Shown here: piece by piece, positions 38,501 to 50,500 of the stretch
Position numbering within the stretch: the stretch's first letter is position 1
Layout: each line of letters begins with the position of its first letter
Assembly: GCA_036924285.1 (NCBI GenBank)
Contig: JAYKYS010000004.1
Span: 1,178,001-1,242,000, forward strand
Direction of reading: 5' to 3'
From: Asterella californica
Lineage: Eukaryota > Streptophyta > Marchantiopsida > Marchantiales > Aytoniaceae
Length of the DNA: 64,000 nt
The notes under the pieces: model-generated
Told to the model about the DNA's origin: nothing
The model's input: only the letters and a program-made list of their open reading frames with translations
The model's database searches: none
Translations under genes and position numbers: made by a program

Positions 38501-41500
38501 CTCTTCCTGAGAAGACTTGGAAAGATTCGCAGACGAGCTGGCTCAGCATCTTCCTTATTAGTGACAGATACAGATTCAAACAGTTTAATGTAAGCATCTG
38601 CAGCCTCATCGTCATCTGAAGAACCTCCTCTGAACTTTGGGTAACCATGTTTCGTGATAGGTTGGCCTGCCATACTTCGAACAAAAGGAGCTTTTGGAAC
38701 TTTGAGTTGCTATCTTGGCAGGAGCTGAATCGGCGCTGATACTGCAGCTTGAACAAGGACAGCAGAGGCAATACCCGCAGCAGCAGTTGCTTGGACTTGT
38801 CTCTTCTTGAATATGGACGGTCCTGTAGTTGGTTGTAAGTAAGGAGCAGCGCTGTCCTTCTGAGTTACTGGAGTTAATGGAAGGATTTCCCGCACCAGTG
38901 CTTGAAGAATAAGTTCCTGTGCCTGTAAAAGTTCCACTAAGGTAGTAACAGCTTCTATTGCCTTAGTTGCAGCTTCTTCATTCGAAGAAGTAAACTGATC
39001 TTGATCTGCAGAAGTACTTCCTACCTCTGGGTCAGGAGTAAACAACTGCGGATATAAAACAGTCTTGACTTCGGGGAAAGGTTTCCACCCTACTTCACTT
39101 TCTGGGTGTTCGGTCTCAGCACTTAGCAGAGTGGTAACTTCTTCGAAGTCAAGTTCTCTCTGAGCAGATTCGAGAGGAGTTGGAGGTAATGACTTTGGTG
39201 TCCGGGGTGAACTTGATTCACCAAGGCTTGGTTCCTTCCTCTTCCATTCTTTTGAGTCTCCAACCTCGTTCTCTTTTCTTATGCTCTTCTTTCAACCGAT
39301 GAGCTTCTTCCAGAATTTGTTCTCGATATTCTGCTCGTCTTTCTCCCCTCCTGTCTCTCTCAGATTGCACGTTTCCAGGAGGATCAGGCTTGCCTGTCGA
39401 CATACATGTGCAAAGTGTCATCAACCAGGACATGCCACGGCAGATTGTACCAATCCACCTGTGGAGAGAAGGGGGGTTCGCTTTGATCCCAAAACAGAAC
39501 GTCCTGTGGAAGCACAATTGCACAAAGTGGACTTGGAAGAATGGAAAGCCGCTGGAGATGAAAGATGGCCACCAGAAGAAACTTGGGTTTGCAAAGTGGA
39601 CACCAGAAGCTCCTTCAAATCTAAGAGGAAGGCGAAAGAAGCACCTCTAAAAACTCAATCGAAGAAAGAGTTGAAGAAGCAGAAGAAGGCAAAGGATAAA
39701 GCCAAGAAGAAAATAGTTGAGGAGGAAACTGAGGAAGAAGAAGAAGAAATACTGAAGAGCGTTAACCCTCCGAGACTACCAGTTGACATTACGGATGAAG
39801 TCCGCGAACTCCTGAAGAAGGAGTTACTACGAGTAGGAACTTTGGCAAGGGAAGCTGATACAACTTCGGCCGAAGTACCAGAACAATCAATTTCGTCCAC
39901 ACCCAAGATTTTTCGTACTTCGGCTGCTGAAGACAAGACTGCGGCCAAGAACGAGGAGGTTCCGAAGAAGCACAATCGACCGGAACTTGTGAAGAAATAA
40001 CCTGTGGCAATGCCACACTATGATGTGGTAGCTGATCTAGAAACACAGAAGGCTAACATAAGTTTCAAACAGCTGATTGAAGATAACAAAATCTACAGAA
40101 AACTGTTACTTCAAGCACTGAAGAAACCCACTAAAGTAAGAAGATCAAAGTTACCTTCTATGTTTCACATCGAGGCAGAAGACCTGGGATCTCCAGAAGT
40201 GGAAGTGGAGGTTGCAGGTTGTGTAATTAGGAAAGTGCCAATTGATTCCGGATCAGGAGTCAACATAATGACAGAAGATACGGCACACGTGTTGGGTTTC
40301 AGCAAGTTTGAAGAAACTCAGCGGGTGTTACGATTGGCAGATCAAACGAGAAGACGACCACTTGGGCTGCTGCGCAACATTCCCACCTTAATAGGCGGAA
40401 TTTCTTTTAAACTTACCTATGTTGTGCTGCGCCCTTTGGTTAAGTCTGGTTATCAAATTCTGATTGGGAGGCCATGGTTGTATGGTGCCAAGGTACTAAC
40501 AGATTGGTACCGACACCGTTTACAGTTCAAAGATCCATAGAAATCAACTGATAAGGCTGTGATGATTTCCTGGAAGAAGATAACACATCAGGGCGAAATA
40601 GAGTCGACTGATGAGGGTTACACTTCAGGATCTGATTCATCAACGAGCAGCGCAGGAGAAAGGAAAGGAGACCCTTATTCGATGGTCAACTATCTACAGT
40701 GCTATGAAATTGATGAAGGAGAAGATATGAACGAGGCCGAATAGCAATCACAGCTAGGTCACGGGAGTGCAGAGACCAGTCATACATATGGTATAGTCCT
40801 TCCAGGAGCATCCCAAGACCTAGTGATAAGCGAAGGTAAGAGCCTAAAGATTTCTGTTGTGGTACAAGGAGAAGAGTTGGAAGTGTATCGTCAGATGCTG
40901 ATCCATTACCAAGATGTCTTCGTCTGGACTGTGGAGGACATGAAGAGGATACCTGCACAGTGGGGAGAACATCGTATCGACCTCATTGAAGGATCAGTAC
41001 ATGTACGACAGCGACAGTATCGACTCAATCCAAAATACTCTTTGATGGTTAAAGACGAGATAGATAAGTACCTAAAGGCAGGTATTATTTTTCTTGTGTT
41101 AAGCAGCGAATGGGTAGCACCCATAGTAGTGGTACCTAAGAAGCAAACAGGAAAGATAAGAGTCTGTCAAGATTTCAGAAAGCTTAATGCAGCAACAAAG
41201 AAAGATCATCACCCTTTACCTTTTATTGATATCATTTTGGATCATGTATCTGGAAAGGAATGTTACAGTTTTCTGGATGGGTTTTCAAGGTACAACCAAG
41301 TGTCCATTAGAGAGCAAGATAAGGACAAGACTACCTTCACTACAGATTGGGGCACTTATGCTTATGACAAGATGCCTTCTGGACTATGCAATGCACCAGC
41401 TACCTTTCAGAGGATGATGACCTCAATTTTTCAAGATTATGTGCGAAATTTTTTAGAGATCTTTATAGATGATTTTTGTGTTTTTGGCACACGTGAAGAA

Positions 41501-44500
41501 CATGCAGCGTGTTTAGCCACACGAGGGGAAGTCGCTGGCAGATACTACCAAACCACGACCAGAAGTGTAGGGAAGCCAGACTTGCATTACATCCTGAGAA
41601 GTGTTTCTTCGTGATGACTGAAGGAATACTTCTTGGACATAGAGTATCAGGTCGAGGCATAGAAGTAGATGTAGAAAAAGTTAGAGTGATACTATCCATG
41701 CAGCCTCCTACTGACATCAGCGAGTTGAGAGCCTTCCTAGGACATGTTGGATATTACAGGAGGTTCATCAAAGACTACGCCATACTTGCTGCACCACTGA
41801 CAAAATTGCTGAAAAAGATGACAGAGTATCATTGGCACGAGAAACAGCATGAGGCGTTTGAAACGCTAAAGAAGAAGTTGGCAGAAGCACCTGTCATGCG
41901 ACCACCAGACTGGGAGAGACCTTTTCAAGTGTATGTAGACACTTCTGCGTTTGCTATAGGAGTGGTGCTCAGTCAGAAAGATGATGAGAAGAGAGACCAT
42001 CCAATCTACTATGCGAGTAGACAACTTTCAGCAGTAGAAAAGAACTACACCACTACTGAACGTGAAGCGTTGGGAATGGTGTACTCAGTAAAGAAATTTA
42101 GACATTACCTCCTTGGTTATGAGTTTGTTTTTCATGTGGCTCATTATGCGTTGAAGCATCTGGTACAGAAGTCAGACTTGTCAAGGCGGATAGCAAGATG
42201 GATGTTGTTACTTCAAGAGTTTACTTTCACAGTTCAGACCAGACAAGGGATTCATCATGAGAATGCTGATTACTTGTCTCGACTGAGAACGGGAGAACGA
42301 GTGGATACAGTGGCAGATGAGTTTCCAGATGAGGAATTGTTTCAGCTGACAGTAGCACCTGCTACGAAGTACTATGATCTGTACAGATATTTACAGACTC
42401 TACAGTGTCTAGAAGAAATGGATGCTGAACAGCGAACAGTCTTCATACATCAGGCGGGACCCTACGAGATGAAGAACGAGATATTGTTCAAAAGAGGACC
42501 TGATGAAGAACTTCGAAGATGTCTGGAAGTGCATGAAATACCACAAGTGGTGGGAGCACTACACTCGGAACCTGAAGGCGGACACTATGCACTGAGAAAC
42601 ACTGTGAAGAAGATTCTCTCAGCTGGATACTGGTGGCCGACGATGTACAAAGATGTTCATGAGATCATCAAGAAGTGTGATAACTGTCAACGAGTGGGTA
42701 AGCCTACGCCAACCACTCAATGGCCGTTACATCCGATACTTCCATTAGTACCATTCGAGAAGTGGGGGATTGATTTTGTAGGACCTATACAACCTGCAAC
42801 ACGCCGCACTAGAAGAAGGTACATACTGATAGCTACTGATTATGCAACAAAGATGGTTGAAGCAGCAGCTACCAAGAAAGATGACGCAGCCACTGTGGCT
42901 GAGTTTATGTACACACAGATCATTACTCGATATGGATGCCCACTGGAGTTGGTGAGTGACCGAGGTACACATTTTTTGAACAAGATGATAGAGGAACTGA
43001 CAGATTACTTTGGTATAAAACACCGGAAGACAACACCGTCCAATCCAAAAGCTAATGGATTCACGGAGAAGTCTAATGGAGTGTTGTGCAAGATTCTGAA
43101 CAAGGTGACAGTGAATCATGCATATGATTGAGATACAAAGTTACCGGTTGTCTTATGGGCATTTCGGAATGCAGAGAAGATCACGACTCGACAAACACCC
43201 TTTTTCCTAACATATGGCATGACATCGATTATGCGAGTTGAATTTGATGTGCCTACTTACAGAATCCTGTATGAAGATAGACTGTCAGTGGAGGAGAGCC
43301 AACTGTTACGACTCAAGAGTCTGATGACATTTGAGGAAGACCGTGAAGAGTCTAAACGACTAACGGAAATCATTCAAATGAAGCAGAAAGAGAAGCACGA
43401 TAAGAAGATCCGCAAGGTGGACATCGAGGATGGTGATTTAATACTGTTGTACGACAGTAGGTACACCAAATTTCCAAGGAAGTTACACTTACGTTGGATG
43501 GGACCTTATAAAGTAACGCGTCGTTATAGTAACATTTCGGTTCAGTTGGAAAAACTCGATGGGACATTGTTAGCCACCCGAGTCAATGGGTGGAGAATCA
43601 AGAGATACTACTCTTAAGTGTTCGCGGGGTCGCTTCACAATTGAGAGGGGGAGTATGTGAAGCTTTGGTTTTTCGTTTTGTTAATTAATTGATTAGTTGT
43701 AAAGTAAATAAGAAGAATAGATGATAGAAGATAAACGATATGAGTAGAATAGTGTTAATTAGAAGTTTAGTGAAGAATCTCAGTTCTGGAGGAATTTATC
43801 GAATCTATGGAGACACTGAAAGATGATTTCCTCATAGATGAATTCCTCGGGCGAAGAGCTTTCTAACGATATGTTGTGCGAGGCAATCGGAGACCGAATG
43901 ACGAAGTTATAGCAGACCGAAGAATGTCAGTAGTCAAGAGAAAAACCCTAACTTTGGCACGTGCGGAAAAGCCTATCGCGTGTTATAAGCCAGGTAACAA
44001 AGTCATTTACTTTACTGTTTTACTATTCCCAGAGCGATAGCAGGAGCGCAACGCGCCGCATTTTCTGATCGCCGAAGTCAGTTACTGGCGAGGAAGCCAA
44101 TTTGAGAAGAAGAACTCGGTTACGGGCGAGGAAGGGATTGCGACGAAGAATCCGTTAGCGGCGAAGCTTGTTGCAGTGATCCTAGAGATGCAAGGAATGT
44201 AGACAGCTAAGGCACCGAGGCTACGAGCACTAGAAGTTAATCGAGCGGCTCTTCGCCGCTATGAGAAGGAGCTCGAGGAGATAGGATTAGCATTCCTCTT
44301 ACTTCTTTGGTGGGGGATGGTCTCTACGAAGTTAGTACACGAGTTGAAGGTCTGTAAACAGCATCCGGTCGATGACAACTATGGGCGGTCTTGTAACTGG
44401 ACCGAAGATCATTGGTCTGGTGTCTTGGAGACTGACGATGCAGGTCGGGAAGACGATCTTTTCTTCGACAACGTATCTGCCGCAGCTTCGCCCGAAGTAG

Positions 44501-47500
44501 TGAAGAACTTCCCCAAGCTCTTCAAGGAATTACTGCAGGGGAGGAACGGTTACAAGACGAGCGATTACGTTCATCCGAAGAAGAGAAAAGTTGCTGATGC
44601 GATCATGACGATCTTCCGACCACGAAGAACAACGTCCATGTCGAATTGGCATATCAATTTCATTGAGCAGCTCTTCGCCAAGAGAAGAGCGCATTGGGCG
44701 AGGATCTTTCATCGTCATGTGCTGAAGCTTTGGAACGAGGAGGACATAGTGTACATAGGATCATTTGTCTCGGTGTTCTACATGGGGATGGGACTGTTAT
44801 CGATCGAAGCGCAGAAGAAATTGGGCTTCACCGCAGCAGCCGAAGAAGATGAATTTCAGGTGGTACAGACTCCAGCCCGAGACGCACAACTCGAGAAGTT
44901 CTTCGACGAAGTACATCCAAGAGGTAGTCGTACCACTACTGCACAGCTTAGAAGGAAACCGCGGGACATACGAGGAAGTTGTTAGTCGGAAGCTGAACCT
45001 AGCGGAGTTAGTGCAGACGATGCACTTCGGCAGAGATAACTCGAAGAAGGAGAAAGAGAACTTACGCACAGTTCTCCTCATGGCACAGAAAGAGACCCAA
45101 GCGAAGGTCGAGGAGTTGAAGAACGAGACATCGGAGAAAGAGGATCTTCTTCGACAGAAGTTGAATCAGGAGAAAGTACACGAGAAAGCACTTTCTCTGA
45201 TGAAGAAGCAATTGGACGAGATGCGCGTTCAGAGGGATCGAGCTCAGGACGTGGTCGCGGAAATGACTAAGGAAGTCGAGGATACGAGGCGTCGACTAAC
45301 ATCGGCCGAAGAGCTCAACGCTCAACTTCGGAGTAGGATCGAGCCGACGTTGAAGAACTACTTCGCCGTCGAGATGGATACCGAGGAGCTGAGATTTCTT
45401 CGCCAGATTAGAGAGGAGTTTGTAGCTGCAGATGCGGAGGGTACTTCAGCTAAGAACCGGGTAGCTAGGCTAGGCCAGCGGGTAGTTAGGGAGCTTAGGG
45501 AGGTTAGAGCAACCGTAGAGTTCTCAGTTTGCGAGATAGGTAGAGAGTTAGTGATAGGAAGCGGTGTTGTTCCTGGTGTCGTTTCAGGCACAGTAGCTTC
45601 ATCCGACGGACCAGAAGTGCTCCCGACTTCTTAGGAAGAAGATCCGTCATCTTCGGGAAAATCTGTATATAAGCATTGTGTTGTTCGTGCTCAGTACCTC
45701 TTTGTGTTTTATCATTTTTGAGTTTTCTATTTCTTGAGTTTGCGGAGCCATTGAGTGTTTTGTCTACTTTGGGGATTTACCTACGAAGTATCATAGTTTG
45801 TTGTGGTAGGAATTAGTCTAGGTGTCGAAGGATTTGCTGTCGACATTTGAAATCAGAGTAGAACGTTTGCGGCGAGGACTGAGAAAAGACCAGCATCTGC
45901 GGGGTTAGTTTCCTACGAAGACGTTTTTGGGCGAAGTTGACTTCGGAGGAAGTTGTTCTTTGGTAGAACACTTAGGAAGAAGTTCAATCTGGTACTTCGG
46001 CGGAAGAAGAGTCTTCTTCGCCAGAGTTTTCTGAGAGCAGTAGTAGTGAAGTAACTTAGTGTGAAGATACTTAGCGTTTATAGTGTTAGAGGCTATCTAG
46101 TAGCACTTCAGCAGTACTCCCTCGTGTGACATTTTCATCCATGGCTCTGTTTCTCTGTTGTTCCTCTGTTTCTTGAGGTCCCTGACCTGTTCAGTATCTG
46201 TTATGTTTATTTGTCAAGATTATCAACTCTGTCTTGTTGGATAGACCTGAGTTTGATCTCTACCGGGACTGATTTCTGCCCGTGAGAATAAAAGACAACT
46301 ATAAAGAATCACCTTTATCACATGTTTACTACTTTTGGATGATCTTTACTTGCATCTCTGTGGGTTCGATCCTTAAATTACTACTTTCGAGCATCTTTTG
46401 GTTTTCTTGTGTGTTACAAACCATCTGACTACCTACTTGTTCAACCAGCACCTGCTTCTTTCTCTTCATGATGTCAATTACCAACTCATGAAACTCTCTC
46501 TTTGCGATATCCAGTACCTCACGAAGAGTAAACTCAACTCTAGCATCCAAAATGCGTTGCTCCAGAATATCATGGAAGTCTGTTGCTATTTCGATATATG
46601 CAGCTAACTTGTAGGCTTGAGCTTTTTTCTTTTCCTGTGTTGTAAACCTCTTACCCCGTACTCTATCTGTAGTAGTAGCCTCCTATGGCAAATCATGTAC
46701 ACATTTCATAAGATCTACTACAGGTGGTGGAGCTGTAGAGATAGAGGGTACATCCTCTACAACAGGAAACCTACCAGATGACAGTGACCGTCAGAGGACC
46801 GACGGTCACTGTCATCTGGTACCCCTGCATCTAGGTCGGAAGCATCCCGTCGTCTTTTGTCTTCCACCACTGCATCTTGTTCACTACTCACTTCTAAAAA
46901 CGCTCGAATAGAAGTTGCATCTACTGGGTCTCTCCATCCAGTAGCCCTCCTAATGCTTTCTGCACCTCTCTTCATCATTTTAACTGAGATCTCAACAGCT
47001 TGCTCAACCATAGTTGGATAAGAGCGCACCTCAACTCTCCCAGTATATACATCAGCTTCTGCAGAATCCGCAATCATCGCTGTAATGTTCGCACTAGTAA
47101 GTGTTGGAAGGAACTCCTCATCCGTCCAATATGTGTTCAGGGGTTGCCTAGTGACGGTTAGATACAACCTGTTGTTCTGATAACTGACTATGCCCTCTCG
47201 CAAGACAACCGCTAAGTCTTGACAGTCTCCTCTGAGATGATCTGGGCTGTCACACCAAATACATCTCCTGGTAAAGGTTCCTCCTACAAGTCGAGCCCCT
47301 GATGCGATGATCGTTGGTCTCTTCTCAAATCAGCGATCTCAACTCTCAAATCTCTCAACTGTTGAGTGAGCTCTTCAATCAGGTTATTCTGATTTCGGTT
47401 CTCAACAAGTCGTTGCTGCTGTCTAGGTCCTCTCTTTGCGAGGATAGGCACTACAGACGCTTGAGGAATCATTACATGTGCTTGAAGAATCACTATAGGT

Positions 47501-50500
47501 GCTTGAGGTATTATTTGAGGTACTATAGGAGGAACTATCGAGAGCTGAGGAGCTACTCTTTGTTCTGGCAAGATTTCTAGCTGCACTGCCATCCTACCAC
47601 GACGTTGTCTAGCAAGAGTAGATCCTTCTTCTTCCACTCTCCTCCAATCAGATGTAACTCCCCCTTCAGCTCCACAATCAGCTAACATGAAACAAAGTCT
47701 GTCTGTTGTGAACTCATCCAGAGCACCTAAGAATAACTCCGTCTTCTTAGCATCCAGCGTCAACCTCTCTAGACCAGAAAGCTGAGAGTACCTCTTTTCT
47801 AATTCACAAATCACCTCATTCAATCCCATGGAACGTCCAGGCTGACATAATATCCAATCCATGAGGGTTCTTCTGGTGACTCTTTCAAAATCCTCATCTA
47901 TAAACTCTTCTCTCAGTGCACTTTCAAATAGAGTCCATCCACCTAGATGTCTCCTCTGTAGAAGTCTCACTTTCTCTCTCAATTCAGAGACAACAGTCAA
48001 CTCAAAGCTCAAAATTATCTCAACTTCGGGTGCTCTGACCAGCTCAATCTCACCCACATACTCCAGTAGGTACTTAGTAACGTCTCTTTCATTAAATCGT
48101 CCACATCGACCAACAATTGCTTGTAACATCTTGGTGGATTTCTGCTCAGCTCCTCCAATTGCAGGTTGTTGCTGAATCAGGGCAGCCAACGCCTGAAGAA
48201 TCTGATATGTGTCTATAGCAGGCTGTGCTATTGCTGTTGAAACTACCGTATGTCCTCCTTGAGAGTCAATCTCAACTTGATCAGGACTCCCCTAAACAGG
48301 AGCACCTTGAGCAGCAGCCACATCTGGTACGACAACACTGTGATCCATTTTCTCATTCAATCTAATCAATCCTCCAAATCAATCACCCCAATAGCTCTCA
48401 GTGGAAGCACCAGATGTCGAGACGAGAGTCTTTTTTGAGAAGAGCGGACCTCCTGACTGTGATTGATCAGGAGAACGATCAAAAAAAGACAGATTGTTGC
48501 AGATGATGAGAACTCAAAATTCTATCTCTTGCGTCCACCAAATGCAAATCAAACACTCAGATACACACACAGGCCTTTCAAGACTCAATAATCTTTATTT
48601 CAGTGTCGATTCCATCATCAAAGTCTTCAATTGTCAAAAATCTCTCCTCTCTCTCCTGCGCGCGTCTCTTGTCTCTTCTATCAGTTCTCCGTAAAAGTCT
48701 CTGTCAAAAACCGCCGCATGTTGATTTACCTAAAAGATAAGCCCCTAGCTAAGCTGCTCCCCTATTATCCTTATATGTACAACTACTTATCAAAGTATCC
48801 CCTTAGCTAAGCTGACCCCTTAATTAATAAAAGTTTTCCGTCCTCTTGATGTCATCTTGAATATACCACAAGCCATCCAATGTAGGCCGAAGCCCCTACA
48901 AGACTTACACCTCCCTCATATGCGCACAGGTATCTCCCATGGTATATTCAAGGTGGCATGCGGAGGCTTATGCCAAGAAGCCCACGATTAAAGGAGATAC
49001 TGGTCTCCCGTCCCTAGATATGTAGGACGTGGTTGCATATCCAACATAGACTCCTTTCCAGGAGGTCAACATGCCGAAATAGGAAACACATGCCAGGGGG
49101 AATTATTCTTGAGACCACTTTCCTCTTAGGCAGGAGCCCTATCGCTGGGATGGCGTGTGCTTCTGTTAAAATGATAAACAAAGTTTGTACATATCCTTAA
49201 GGAAAATTTTCTGTACACTCTTTGCTAGCTTTTCTTACACTAACTTCTTTGTACAACTCTGTTTCTAGTGAATGAGGAGTCAAAACTATAGTACTCACGA
49301 ACACCTACGCACTCATGATGTCAGATCATGGATTCAAGTCATGAGAATCGACAAATTTCTCTCTTTCGCACTTTTTACAACTTAAGACTTGTACTAACTA
49401 TCGCTTATAACGCTTTTTCTCGAAACCGAAAGTATGAAGTCGCTCTTCTCGACGAGCTCATTCTGGAACTTTTTGCCTCCTTCAGGGTGATATTTCATCT
49501 CAAGCTAGGGGGCAGCTTGTCAAGCATAGCCCCAGTTTAGCTCCTGCCTAGCTTAATAAGCTACATGGCAGCTTCCTTCACAATTGCGTACACAATGAAA
49601 AGAAAATCCTTTTGTTACTAGTCTTTACTGTACAGACGCACGTGCAACGTACCGTGAATGCGAGACGCCTCCGTCTTTCCCTGCACTAGTGCACTCACCT
49701 GGTGTGGATGCTAGAGAGAGTTTACCACCGGATTTTGAAATGGACCGTATGCTAGAGGACTAAACTCGCCTTCGGGTTGTCAGGGTCACTAGTACGAATT
49801 CAGTTGCGGCCCTCTAAGTCCTGGAGTAGCGAGATGACATCAAAGATACTCCAAGTCGGTATCAAATCTTTTGTAGAAAATGTAGATCTCGTCATATTAT
49901 TCACTTGAACATGATACCTGAGGTGATACTTACGACATTTCAAAGTTTAAGGGGGTCAGAGAACGACAACAGCTGTAACTCGGACTCCAAGTGTCAGAAC
50001 GAGGTGATTCCGATGGCCAGAGGTAACCGTGGTGGAGTTACTTCGAGTGAAAGTGTCAAATGCTGATTGTACAGCCGACTCGGTGGCCGAATGTAGATCT
50101 CGTCATATTATTCACTTGGGTCAAAAAATCAAGTGAAATTGATACCTATAGTGATACTTACGACATTTCAAAGTTTAAGGGGACCAGAGAACGACAACAG
50201 CTGTAACTCGGACTCCAAGTGTCAGAACGAGGTGATTCCGATGGCCAGAGGTAGCCGTGGTGGAGTTACTTCGAGTGGAAGTGTCAGATGCTGACTGTAT
50301 AGCCGACTCGGTGGCCGAATGTAGATCTCGTCATATTATTCACTTGGATCGAAAAATCAAGTGAAACTGATACCTAAAGTGATACTTACGACATTTCAAA
50401 GTTTAAGAGGGCTGGAGAACTACAACAGCTATAACTCGGGCTCCACTTGTCAGAACGAGATGATTCCAGTGGTCAGAGGTAGCCGTGGTGGAGTTACTTT

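Larger units (their letters stand above)
31073..39406 (-). mobile_element. Copy B: Ty3/gypsy element inserted into element C
   Basis: This 8.3-kb minus-strand insertion carries gag, protease, RT/RNase H, integrase, a polypurine tract and one LTR-like end. It is bounded by TG...CA and by TGTGC on both sides (31068-31072, 39407-39411). It interrupts C between its two zinc knuckles, and C's frame resumes exactly after the duplicate. It lacks a 5' LTR: the minus-strand 5' end is only three bases before the gag ATG at 39403. Its other end is an inverted copy of the LTR start. Confidence 0.8.

Noticed and set aside
38710..38712. UAG-CAA in copy B gag as a readthrough site
   Set aside because: The following codon is CUC rather than YYA, and the region already has a frame change, so decay is more likely.
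46362..46372. GGGTTCGATCC resembling a tRNA T-loop (also near 13886)
   Set aside because: No acceptor stem, anticodon arm or D-loop surrounds it. It is part of the conserved end of the C LTR.
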